NCBI GenBank assembly: GCA_904066235.2
Contig: CAJFCV020000002.1
Coordinates: 930,001-994,000, forward strand
Source of the DNA: Bursaphelenchus xylophilus
Taxonomy: Eukaryota > Nematoda > Chromadorea > Rhabditida > Aphelenchoididae
Length of the DNA stretch: 64,000 bases
Direction: 5' to 3'
Numbering within the stretch: the first letter of the stretch is position 1; each line of letters opens with the position of its first letter. This document shows positions 54,529-64,000 of the stretch, piece by piece. A program made the translations under genes and the position numbers. Under the pieces are notes generated by a model that was not told the DNA's origin, did not search any database, and worked only from the letters and a program-made list of their open reading frames with translations.

Positions 54529-56149
54529 TAATTTTTATGACCCCGTGAACTGTGTTTTGCTCGGAATTTATATTTGGGTTATGTTTGTGACAAAAAAACT
54601 TTGGTTGGAATCGTTTTTTAAAAGTTTTTTGCCTTTGCCTGGGCGTAATTGTGGAAAATCATTGGTCTTGCTCGAATTTTGCTAATCTTCCCATCACTTA
54701 CTCATTCATTATGTAGAATATTTTTTACTCCCCTTGCCTTGGCCTTCGACTAATTCGCCATTGCTTCCCGCCTTTTCGGGTCTACGGCCTTTCGGGCAAC
54801 ACAAAACCAGTCGTTATGCAGCGCATGGCAGGTGGATACCCAAAAAAAGTTGTAGAAAGAGTCTAAAAGGCGTGACAAATCCGTTGCATGATCGGCGGGC
54901 GCTCAGCGAGCGCGCGGCGGAGACCTGGCGAAGACTTGCAATATGTCCATTTTTTCTATGTTTAGCTATTACCAACGTCAATTTTCTCTATCCTGAGTTA
55001 TTGCAGCAAGAAATAATCTTCATAATGTTTATCTATATGTAATATATTTTATAAAGTCTCCCGATAATCCTTGCGGCAACTACCCCCCTGCCTACGCCCC
55101 CGAACATGCCCCATTTCCCAATTCCGTTGCGATAAAGATCGCAGAAAGTTTGCAATCATCATCTGCGAAATCAGGCTTGTCGCAGGTTGACGAATTTCTG
55201 CGACAAAATTGATAAAATTCCGCAAAGCGCGCGTGTTGTCGCAGAGAAAAAACTGCCGTCTCTTCGTTTTGAAGGCTCTTTTGTGGGAAAAGGGCAAAGA
55301 GAACAAAGAGAAGAGAGAGGGAAAGACGAGTTTTGCGAAGGGTTGCGACATGGTTAGAAAAATGATTGCACCGTGCAGAATCTTGCAACAAACTTTCTCA
55401 GAAATCGCTGCAAGACAAGAGAAGAGCGGGAATATTGTCTTTGCTCTATTGCGCAAGCAAAACTTGGGCTTTGAGCCACTAGAAAATACATATAATACAT
55501 GCTCGAGAACTGAACCACTGAAAAAATAGATGCTCGAAAAACTATGTAGAAAACAAGAGAAAGATGAGGGAATCCAAAGTTTCTGTTGAGGAAATTTTCA
55601 AGATCTTGAACGTCAACAAATCTGCAACTCTGTTGTTCGGAATTTTATCAATTTTGGATCTAAAGAATCACTATAAAGGTCAGAAAACAGGTTGCAAAAC
55701 TCCATAAATGCACCGATTTCCAAAACCATTTCCAAATCGCTGTTTCCCGAGTTGTGTTGCCGATGAGTAAGAGCGCATTACACCGCTTTAATCGATTTCA
55801 GACGGGACCGCGCGACTGAACTTTTACACCTACTGCTTGCTCAAAAGAGTTGTAAATTTTCTCACTTGCCGATTTTACATTTTTTGATGAGAACCGGTGA
55901 ATAGACCGAAGAACCCCTGAACTTTAAACCGTTTTCCTCCGAAAGGTCTTGCCATTTTGTGGCTAGATGAAACTTTGATCTTACAAGGGAAGTTAGTTAA
56001 GTCACCGACTAGTCGCGACTTCGGAAAACGACCGAAATGACGAAGAGGGTGGAACGGGATATGGGATGCTAAAATCGTACCTTCACCGGCCTCTGGGAGA
56101 TTAGATTAGATAACCGGCGCCTAACCAAGAAAGATCCCCCCCAATATCA
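54529..56149. other. Intergenic sequence without a recognised gene
   Basis: GC-rich islands at 54,870-54,930 and 55,070-55,240 contain open frames on both strands but no conserved motif, so no gene is called. 54,825-55,015 resembles 52,990-53,145. Confidence 0.35.
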
Positions 56150-56350
56150 GTCTGTAGGGAAAATAGTGAACATAATGTTGCTGCGCCAATCGCGTCGCTG
56201 AGTGAAAGCAAGAAAGCAACTTTATTAGACCGTCCAGAAAGTTCGTGCGTTTTTTTCGTTGCTTTTTTTTACAAGGATTGTTTGTTGTTTGGCAAAGGGT
56301 ATATATTTATTTGATACAGCTTTTTTTCTATCCTACAAAACTGTGTATTT

Positions 56351-56617
56351 ACAGGGGAAGTACTCCAAGTGCGACGCTCAGATTTTGATGAAACTTGGCA
56401 CAAATTTAGAATAATTTTTTCTACGAAATATGCGAGAATCCTAGCTCGCGCTTTGCAGAAACAACCGAGATTTTTAGATCGAAAGTTGGCCAAAATTTCG
56501 GACTTTTTGCCGAATTTTGGCACGAAAACTTTCATAAATTGATATCTAGTCCATACCCCACGTGTGTGCAAAATTTAAAGAAAATCTGAGCGTCCAACTT
56601 GGAGTACTTCCCCTGTA
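56351..56617. mobile_element. M2 element inserted in mariner, internally deleted
   Basis: ACAGGGGAAGTACTCCAAGT to ACTTGGAGTACTTCCCCTGT, 267 bp. It keeps GCACAAATTTAGAATAATTT and CGAAAGTTGGC but lacks the right-hand interior. Confidence 0.85.
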
Positions 56618-56658
56618 AGTTTTTTTTTTAATTTTTATTTTTTCATTATTTTTCCGGC

Positions 56659-56955
56659 TCAGAAAGTTTTTGAGGTCTTCTTCGCCGTCGAAGAAGACCA
56701 TTTTTTCGCTCCGGATTTAGTATGACAGGGAGCGGAATCGGTTGGCATAACATTCGTTAGTATGTATGGTGGATACTGAAGAACCTCCCATTTGAGCTCT
56801 TGGAGTGGGGTTTTGACGACTTTTGCAACCAAAAATGTCTTGTGGGGCAAGATGACTTGGCCTTGTCTATCGGGTCTTTCAGTCGAATAGCCGCATTCCC
56901 GCGGTGTGGCTGGGCAGCAATCTTTGTGAAACAAAGCAATGAAGAAAACGAACGA
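56659..56955 (-). pseudogene. Mariner transposase remnant
   Basis: On minus an open stretch contains LVAKVVKTPLQELKWEVLQY followed by PPYILTNVMPTDS, matching the C-terminal part of mariner transposases (the W-x-x-L-x-H-P-P-Y-S-P-D-L-A-P-x-D region). The third catalytic Asp region is altered, and the end runs out of frame after PCHTKSGAKKW. The N-terminal DNA-binding part is absent. Non-functional. Confidence 0.8.
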
Positions 56956-57024
56956 ACTTTCTGGACGGCCTAATATTTGCCGCAACACAATTCCATTTTC
57001 CTCATTATTTTCCCGACAGACGGA

Positions 57025-58298
57025 AGGTTCCTTTGCCTTTCTAAAAACAGTAAAATATGCAAAGTTTACGGTCACAAATTCCACACTATGAGTATTATAA
57101 ACTTCAAAGAAAATAGCAAAAATCACAGGGTATCTCTTTTCCAATGACAAACATCAAAATACAATCAAATTCTTTGTTGCAAACCGCAGGGAAAACTGTC
57201 CGATTCCGGTCTGAACGAAGAAGGGGTTTCTTCTAATTAATTGTGGTAGGTCGGAAAATTCTCCGTTTGCTTTTCGCCCTCTCCACCCTGACGCTTTCGT
57301 CAAACGCTTATTTTGTAAGACCTAAACAATAGTTTTTGGGGGTTTTTGGTCGTCTAACGACATGTTTGATATAATTTTTTTTCGATTTATTATAACTTTT
57401 TTTGTGATTTGGGCTTTGATTATTTTTACGGAGCATTTTTTTCCTTCCTTTCCACGTGTTTTATGATATAAAGTAGGCGAAATACGTCTTTACAGTTTGC
57501 CGAATTCGAGAACTTTCTCCCATTTTGGTCTATTGATTTTTGGCGTAAGAATTAATACGACCCCACTGCTTATTGTTTACAATTCCCTTTTTGTTCTGAA
57601 GCTTGGAAACCCTTATTAATAAGCGAGTACAATCGACCCTTGAACATTCCCCAAACATCACTATTTCCCGAGCCGTTCTGTGCCCAGTTTTTGTAATCCG
57701 CGGGCCTTCGGTGTGATTTTCACGTTGAGTTTTTTGCGGAAACCTGGAAAAGGCGTGCTGATAATTGATTGCCAGCATTTTTCGGTTTGATTTACGTCAA
57801 AAACGGTCGGTTTTTACAGCTTTTCCGTTGTGGATCGCACTCTTTTTCAGCATTTGTTGTTTACTAAAGTTTTTGCTGCCGAACGCCGGTGGAATTGGGG
57901 TTTAATTTTGGTGTGAGAAAGGGAGGTTTATTTATTCTTTTATTAGTTGTAGATGGCATCAAAATGGAGGTACTGCAAGGTAGTTTAACCTGCATGATAC
58001 ACATTTTATTTTGAAAAAAATTTAGATCGAGTTTTATAGGCTATATGCCGTCAACGGTCATATTTCAAGTGAGTAGGACGGGCCTCGCACAGAAGAAATT
58101 TGTGCGTTTGATAGCCCAAAATCCCAAAAAATTAAGGTGTCTAAAAATGTCAAAATGGTTTCAAATTTATGCCAAATTTCTGCATAAAGTTCTGGGCAGT
58201 TTCTGAAAATCACAAGAGAAAATTCGCACTTATCACTTTGAAAACTGGGGTTGTAATCCCGCAAATCCCCTTTTCTCACCCTAAAATTTTAGAACATA
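57025..58298. other. Intergenic sequence without a recognised gene
   Basis: AT-rich, with scattered short open frames and no motif or splice structure that supports a gene. Confidence 0.35.
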
Positions 58299-58543
58299 CA
58301 GTGACGGACCTGATCCAGTGGCAAAAAACGTACCATTTTGCATCTACGAAGTATCAAAAATGTGGCAAAATGCTTCCCTCTGCAAGTGAAAAAACTTCGT
58401 TTTGAAAAGCTTCTCACAAAAAGATCGGGCGCGAGTTTAAATCTGAGCTTTTTCACTTGGAGAGGGAGGTATTTTGCCACATTTTTGATACTTCCTGGAT
58501 ACAAAATGGTACGTTTTTTGCCGCTAGATAAAGTCCCCCACTA
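58299..58543. mobile_element. M1 hairpin element
   Basis: TA, CAGTGACGGACCTGATCC to GATAAAGTCCCCCACTA, TA. The left arm has CATCTACGAAG for CATCCGGGAAG. Confidence 0.82.
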
Positions 58544-58969
58544 TATAGTAATAGCCGGCTGCTGACTAATTCCCCATCGAAAACGCCGATTTAAACTACG
58601 CTTACCCTCTCCAACGAAGAGAGTTAGCTATGGGAGCCCTCTTTTACCCCTCAATCCGACCAGTTTTGGAAGCGCAAAAGAAAACAACCTTATTGGCTCA
58701 AGTTTTTACTGCTCTACCACCAAAAAAGCCCCTGTCTTTGAGAGTGTTACCAATCAATTTTCTGGACGATCTTTGTCCTGTGGGGGAGGTTTTGTGGAAA
58801 TTTAAAGTATTATATTTCAAAAGAATTTTAAAACTTTTTTGCTTCGTGAAAAAAATCAGAGTTTATTAGATGTGGGAATTGTAGTCTTTGCATAAAACAC
58901 AACGTCTTTCTCTACGGCATATAAAAAATTATTAAAAAAAAATGTTTTTTGTCTGGCTCTCTCTCTCAG

Positions 58970-59223
58970 TTAGGGACCCGATCCAGTGGCAAAAAACCTA
59001 CCATTTTGCATTCAGGAAGCATGAAAAATGTGGCAAAATGCTTCCCTCTCCAAGTGAAAAAACTCAGATTTTGAAAGGCGCGGCCTTGTTTCTCAAAAAA
59101 AGAGCGGGCGCGCTTTTGAAACCGGAGTTTTTTCACTTGGAGAGGGAGGCATTTTGCCACATTTTTGATATCTCCTGGATGCAAAATGGTACGTTTTTTG
59201 CCACTAGATTAGCTTCCTCACTG
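58970..59223. mobile_element. M1 hairpin element
   Basis: AGTTAGGGACCCGATCCAGT to GATTAGCTTCCTCACTG, TA. The left outer end is degraded. Confidence 0.8.
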
Positions 59224-60176
59224 TAAGTGTACTGTCTAAAAAACTAATGGCTGTTGAAATTATTCAATACTGTTGTCCTGCCCCTTTCAAATCGCATGTA
59301 AAATTGGGTGAAACACAAGCACACTTGAAATACCTAGCCTTGAACATTTGCTGGAAAAGGTCGGAAATAAAAATGTTTGTTTTCCTCTAAAAGTTCATCC
59401 TACATTTTCGAATTACCCTAATTTTAAACGAATTTTGTGCATTCCATTTTTCTCAATTTTCAGTTCATTTTTTGGGTCTAGATTTCAACATTGTGGAGTT
59501 GAAAAGTCTATGAGTCTTCCAGAAAATCACGTTGCTATATTTTGTAGACACAGAAAACTTTCCAACCGCTATTCGGGGCCTTGATACATTAAACCGCCGC
59601 TTTCACAACTCTGAACCGTAAAGAAACTCGAGCAGGTTTTCTGGAGAGGGCTTTTTCTCTCGCCCAATTCTGGACTCCACCGACGTAATGATGGTAAAGA
59701 AAAAGACGTTGATTTTCCCCCCTTCTTTATAGTAGTTTTGTAAGCGGTAACGACCTTTCCATGCTCTACAATAACATGGTAATATTCACGTTAATTTTTA
59801 TTGTTTCACGTTGATGTTTGCCCTTTAAATTGGCTTGTTTATGGCATGACGTAACGCAATTTGTCACGCTCGTCGCGCGGATGAATCGCACGGATCACAA
59901 GAGCCTTCAGTCTGCGCGATTAAGCGGCTAAAGCGAGGTGAAAAGGAAGGGCGCGCCAGTGGTCAAGGTATAACAAAGTTTTACTCGTGTCTTGTGATTA
60001 CATCACCGCTTATGTCTCGTTGCATTTTTTATTGCGCGGAGAGGGATTTCCAATTTGGCGTGAGACATTTTTTACCTTGATTTAAACGTAATTTTGTTGC
60101 CATTGGTGGCGAAATTTATTTCGTGTCAAAAAACGATTTTATATTATGAAATGATATGATATTGTCCATACTTTCA
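59224..60176. promoter_or_regulatory. Upstream region of BPHL-like gene
   Basis: No exon seen. CATACTTTCAG at 60,167-60,177 precedes the BPHL-like ATG by 6 nt and is a probable trans-splice acceptor. No core promoter motif was identified. Confidence 0.4.
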
Positions 60177-60183
60177 GCGATTT

Positions 60184-62731
60184 ATGACCAGAATGCTGGT
60201 GGCGGAGAGTCAACCACAGACTGGCCAAGTTGCCAAGCCCCCTTCAGACATTCCCGAGCCGATTATCGAGGCGTACGCCGAGATAAACGACTTGCCCATC
60301 GGCTATTGCCGCTACGGTCATGGTCCATACGTCTTTCTGTTCATCTGTGGTGGAGTTGGTCAGCTTTTTACGTTACCTATTGCAAAACTTTGCATTTTAA
60401 ATAGTCTTATACTTCATATTATGAATTTTTACCATGAATTTTTAGGCTGTTACAAAAAAGATTTCCCAGAAAATGTCCTAAGGGCGTTCGACCCCAACTT
60501 TGCCACAATCATTTGCTTTGATCCCCCAGGCTACGGAAAGAGCCGGCCGCCAGACCGTAAGCAGGAAGTTCAACTGAACAAAAAGGACGCCAAATTTGGG
60601 ATTGCTCTTATGAAAGTGAGTCGATTATGTTGAAAATAGGTTGTTTAAGGAGAAGGTATCAAAAATTTCAAGCTGAAATTTTGATGACACTAGCAAAATC
60701 ATCAAAATTTTACTTTTTTATCGATGACACCTACAGTGGGGTACCTGATCCAGTGGCAAAAAACGTACCATTTTGGATCCGGGAAGTATTAGAAATGTAG
60801 CAAAATACCTCCCTCTCCAAGCGAAAAAACTCCGATTTCAAAAGCGCTTTTTGCGAGGGAAGGGGCGCTCATTTCAAAACGGAGTTTTTTTTTATTGTAG
60901 CGAGAGGTACTTTGCCACATTTTTGATACTTCCCTGATGCAAAATCGTACGTTTTTTGCCAATTGACCAGCACCCTCCCTCACTGTACTTACTAAGCCTC
61001 TATTCTTCTCATTTCAGCACCTAAACCTTGTTCCCTTCTCCTGCCTCGGCTGGAGTGAAGGCGGCCGAACAGCCATTCACCTCGCGCAGTTGGCGCCCCG
61101 CGAATGCAACAGTGTAATCCTATTATCGACGAGCACTCAGATCGACTTCCGCGGCGATATGGCGTTCAAGGGGATGCGGAATACCGACCAATGGCTGCCC
61201 AACGCCAAAGAAACCTACCTTGCCCATTACTCGGAGGAATTCCTTCGGGAACAGTGGGCCGCGCTATGCGATCTGGTCTCAACGTAAGTTGAATACAGTG
61301 ACGGACCTGGTCCAATGGCAAAAAACGTATCATTTTGCAGGCGGGAAGTGCCAAAAATGTGGCAAAATGCCTCCATCTCCAACTGAAAAAAGTTCGTTTT
61401 GATTGGAGAGGGAGGTATTTTGCTACATTTTTACACTTCCTGGATGCAAAATGATACGTTTTTTGGCACTGGATCAGGTCCCCCACTCTAATGTAAATTT
61501 ATTATTTCTTTTTTTTATTTAAAAATTGTAATTTTTTGATGATTCCAGAGTCTACAAAGATTTGGGAGGGCGCTTCCCATCGGACATGATCCTCAGTCAA
61601 GTAAAGCAGCCAGTCCTGATTGTCAACGGGGGAACCGACCGATTTATTCTCGATCCAAAACACATGACCGACAAATTGCAGAATGCAAGGTAAGTGCAAC
61701 TTTTTACAATGATCTAACCACGAACTCTGTTGATCTTTAGGAACGACTGGTTCTTTAAAAGTGCAAACGGATTGTTGGTTACGGAAAAATTAGTAGATTT
61801 TTTTAAAGTGAAGGAACCACATGTGTAAATTTTCAGTTTCGTCGAGAATTTAGGCCTTATTTTAACGGAGAGCGCAACATTAAAAAATATGGAAAGTCAT
61901 CCTCATTGACAGACTCTCTTCATTTAAACAATCTCTCGAAAAAAGTATTGGGGAACTTCTTTGCTCAGCTTGACAACCGAAAGCTAAGATTTTCCGAGAT
62001 TAAAATTGACATAGATCACAAAAATTTTGCTAGCGAACTTTAAAGAAAACCGCAACGCCACGCTTAAAGCCCCTTTTCTGAAAAAAGAGTATGCAATTTT
62101 AATTTTTAATACAGTGGGGACCGGATCCAGTGGCAAAAAACGTACCGTTTTGCATCCGGAAACTTTCAAAAATGTGGCAAAATGCCTCGCTCTTTTTGTG
62201 AGGGCCCTTCAAATCGGAGTTTTTTCACTTGAAGAGGGAAGCATTTTGCCACATTTTTGATACTTCCCGGAATTATATTTGTCGTGCTTGCGATCTAAAA
62301 AGCCGTATGAAACATACAGTGGCGGACCTGATCCAGTGTCAAAAAAAGTGCCATTTTGCGTCCGGGAGGAATAAAAAACATGGCAAAATACCTCCCTTCC
62401 CAAGTGCAAAAACTCCGATTTCAAAAGCGCGTCCGCTCTTTTTGTGAGGTCTCTTCAAAAAGAAGTTTTTTTCACTTGGAGATGGAAGCATTTTGCCACA
62501 TTTTTAATACCTCCCGGATGCAAAATGATACATTTCTGCCACTGGATCAGGCCCCCACTGTAGATTGTTAGATCTGTAAAATCGGACGTTCTTTTCCTTA
62601 GTATTCAAACTTTCAGAGTGGAAGTGCACGCCCAAGGCGGTCATGATCTTCACATCAAATACCCTCGCTGGTTCGCCATCAAACTCACGCAATTCGTTCG
62701 GGAGAACACCCAGAAGAAGCTGCACAAGTAA
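60184..62731 (+). CDS. BPHL: BPHL-like serine hydrolase (valacyclovirase family)
   Basis: Five exons on plus: 60184-60358, 60446-60615, 61018-61283, 61549-61689 and 62617-62731, 867 nt, 288 aa plus stop, against 291 aa for human BPHL. It has an alpha/beta-hydrolase fold with a GGVGCYKKDF oxyanion-side loop, CFDPPGYGKSRPPDR, a nucleophile elbow LGWSEGGR (Ser about 123), the acid in VNGGTDRFI and His in AQGGHDLHIKYP, so the triad is complete. Mammalian BPHL hydrolyses amino-acid esters of nucleoside drugs and homocysteine thiolactone; the worm substrate is not shown by sequence. M1 copies lie in introns 2 and 3 and two in intron 4. AATAAA is at 62,851. Confidence 0.92.
60734..60985. mobile_element. 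M1 hairpin element in BPHL-like intron 2
   Basis: TA, CAGTGGGGTACCTGATCC to CAGCACCCTCCCTCACTG, TA. It ends 32 nt before the acceptor of exon 3. Confidence 0.82.
61296..61488. mobile_element. M1 hairpin element, shortened, BPHL-like intron 3
   Basis: TA, CAGTGACGGACCTGGTCC to CAGGTCCCCCACTC, TA. The loop and inner arms are deleted (193 bp). It starts 12 nt after the donor. Confidence 0.82.
62112..62271. mobile_element. M1 hairpin element, right end cut, BPHL-like intron 4
   Basis: TA, CAGTGGGGACCGGATCC on the left; the right arm stops at TGATACTTCCCGG. The left inner arm is also shortened. Confidence 0.78.
62317..62560. mobile_element. M1 hairpin element, intact, BPHL-like intron 4
   Basis: TA, CAGTGGCGGACCTGATCC to GGATCAGGCCCCCACTG, TA; 56 nt from the acceptor of exon 5. 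Confidence 0.84.
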
Positions 62732-62850
62732 CGTCTCCTCTTCCACCTTGTCTGATTGTTATTTTGTATATTCCACAAATTGCCGGAGCCTCTTTTTCAT
62801 TCGCCTTATATTATTTGATCTAATTAAAAGCGTTGTTGTTTGCAACAACA

Positions 62851-62856
62851 AATAAA
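62851..62856 (+). terminator. Polyadenylation signal of BPHL-like gene
   Basis: AATAAA 120 nt after the stop, in the 246-bp gap to the convergent channel gene. Confidence 0.6.
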
Positions 62857-62977
62857 CGAAAAAATGGTAAAGTCGGGCTCATTTTTTTGTAGAAATGAAA
62901 TATTTATCGACGTTACAAAAGTCAAAACCTTTATTAGCTGAAAATCCCTGGATCGACCAAAAATTTGGCTGTAGTGC

Positions 62978-63228
62978 CTATCTTTGCGAAATACAATCGT
63001 CCTGTCGGCCTTCCGTAAACACAAAATAGTACATGATAAGGAATAAGAGGAAGGTGAGAGGGTAGAATATCCGACAGAAGTTGTCCAGATATCTGGAATC
63101 AAGTTTGAACCGGTCGGATTATGACTTTGTTCTTACCTTCCAGTCTTATGGTATCTTTCGGCCTTGTGGACCAAGGCATCTTTGTACTCTTGGGTAAGGT
63201 CGGTTCGCTTTTTGTTCGCCGATTTTCT
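62978..63228 (-). CDS. Cys-loop ligand-gated ion channel, C-terminal exons (partial)
   Basis: Two exons on minus, 63228-63137 and 63092-62978, joined in phase 2; the gene continues past the right edge. The first encodes the end of the intracellular M3-M4 loop, basic and helical (ANKKRTDLTQEYKDALVHK). The second encodes RYLDNFCRIFYPLTFLLFLI then MYYFVF, the M4 transmembrane segment with its characteristic aromatic-Pro-hydrophobic pattern, and a 12-residue extracellular tail. Pentameric receptors of this class are gated by acetylcholine, GABA, glutamate or amines; the exons present do not say which. The long intron beyond 63,228 holds M2 and a nested element. Confidence 0.82.
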
Positions 63229-63267
63229 CTAAAATTTTGGAATAGAAAGCAGGTCAAATTCAAATTT

Positions 63268-63947
63268 ACAGGGGAAGTACTTCAAGTACGACGCACGTCA
63301 AACTGAGGAGTCCGGTGACCAGAATAGACTCTTCGCTATCGGTTTTTTACACTTCGTCTTGATTTCACAGAGAAGTCAGCGAAAAAGGCGCGCAAAAACG
63401 TACTCTCTCGCCCCAAAGAATCCCCATTTCTTCCCCGACAAAAAGTTTTTTGGGTCTTTTTTCGCGGATTGCCAACCTATTCACCGTACTGTTTGAGTCT
63501 ATCTCAGTTTGACGTGCGACGCTCAGATTTTGATGAAACTTGGCATAAATTTAGAATATTTTTTTTCCAAAATATGTGCGAGAATCCCAGCTCGCGCTTT
63601 GCAGAAACAACCGAGATTTTTAGATCGAAAGTTGGCGAAAATTTGAATTTTTTTGCCGAATTTCAGTCCGAAAAATTTCATGCCTATTTCTCTCATTGAG
63701 GGTAATGTTCCCATGAAAAATATTTTTTTTCCGCACAAAACCAGCGAAGCTATGGTCAAAAATTGTTTTTCTCTCTGACCGCTCTCCACGTTCAGCATGC
63801 TCTCTCGGCTGCAAAAGTTGTTGAATATCTCGGCGGCGCTTGCAAAGCGCGGGCTAAAACTTTCAGGAATTGATATTTAGTTCATGCCCGATACGTGTAC
63901 AAAATCGAAAGAAAATCGGAGCGTCGCATTTGTGGTACTTCCCTTGT
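63268..63947. mobile_element. M2 element with nested insertion, channel-gene intron
   Basis: ACAGGGGAAGTACTTCAAGT to TTTGTGGTACTTCCCTTGTT. The left end is split after 26 bp by a foreign element; the rest is a standard M2 interior. Confidence 0.85.
63294..63516. mobile_element. Short inverted-repeat element nested in M2
   Basis: About 222 bp with ends CACGTCAAACTGAG and CTCAGTTTGACGTG. CGACG occurs on both sides (GTACGACG before, CGACGCTC after), as expected for a 5-bp target duplication. Internal sequence is non-coding. Confidence 0.7.
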
Positions 63948-64000
63948 TAGTAAAAAATAGTATTTTGCCTTTTGCAGACGTCATTCCTTACCAACTGATT

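Larger units (their letters stand above)
56240..56973 (-). mobile_element. Decayed mariner element
   Basis: Inverted ends TTAGACCGTCCAGAAAGTTC on the left and GAACTTTCTGGACGGCCTAA on the right, inside TA. This is the mariner pattern, in which CAGAAAGTTCGTGCG-like ends are common. Coding direction is minus. Most of the transposase is deleted and an M2 copy is inserted at 56,351-56,617. Confidence 0.85.
56150..57024. mobile_element. M3 element split by a mariner
   Basis: Left part 56,150-56,239 (CAGTCTGTAGGGAAAATAGT, GCTGCGCCAATCGCGTCGCTG) and right part about 56,975-57,024 (CATTATTTTCCCGACAGACG) are the two ends of one M3 copy, separated by the mariner with TA on both sides. Confidence 0.75.

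Noticed and set aside
55049..55456. 135-residue minus open frame and a 106-residue plus open frame over the same bases
   Set aside because: Low-complexity Phe/Ser-rich or Lys-rich composition, no motif, and both strands are equally open.

Overview
The window reads as nuclear DNA of a rhabditid-type nematode. Introns are frequent, acceptors are nearly all TTTCAG or TTTTAG, several genes have an acceptor just before the ATG (as in spliced-leader trans-splicing), and the gene content includes nematode-typical families: a short SH2-tyrosine kinase, a CK1-like pseudokinase and a Cys-loop channel. All gene models were made by hand. Each complete model conceptually spliced to a whole number of codons with one terminal stop.

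Genes. Four genes lie head to tail on the minus strand with 230-570 bp gaps: an SH2-tyrosine kinase (20.1-16.5 kb), cactin (16.3-6.8 kb), the ER mannosyltransferase ALG3 (6.3-2.6 kb) and the complex I assembly factor NDUFAF5 (2.25-0.04 kb). The spacing and the acceptors before the three downstream ATGs suggest an operon. A CK1-like pseudokinase gene lies antisense inside cactin intron 3 (12.7-14.8 kb). An EEF1AKMT2-type methyltransferase (minus, 21.1-22.0 kb) is divergent from two tandem REXO1-family exonucleases (plus, 22.1-29.98 kb), the second probably downstream in its own operon. A dual-specificity phosphatase-like gene lacking the catalytic Cys runs 36.7-31.1 kb on minus. Beyond that are a TMEM216/TMEM17-family gene (plus, 50.4-51.2 kb), a BPHL-like hydrolase (plus, 60.2-62.7 kb) and the last two exons of a Cys-loop receptor (minus, 63.0-63.2 kb, continuing off the right edge).

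Repeats. Most other sequence is interspersed foldback DNA. M1 (about 31 copies, about 240 bp) has near-perfect hairpin copies with CAGTG ends beside TA, mostly in introns. M2 (8 copies, about 450 bp when complete) has ACAGGGGAAGTAC ends. M3 has CTGTCGGGAAAATA ends. Two families of very long foldbacks are flanked by TTAA: FB1 (7.1-10.1 and 45.1-48.8 kb) has arms built of an approximately 162-bp tandem unit; FB2 (33.8-35.6 and 43.1-45.1 kb) has tRNA-like A/B-box sequences in both arms. A decayed mariner at 56.2-57.0 kb is interrupted by M2 and itself interrupts M3.

The most unusual observations are the M1 hairpins sitting at the exact centre of other inverted repeats in three introns, a three-locus chimera at 36.2 kb that carries a piece of a REXO1 exon downstream of an M1 copy, tRNA-like promoters inside long foldbacks, and foldback termini only about 10-30 nt from splice acceptors.
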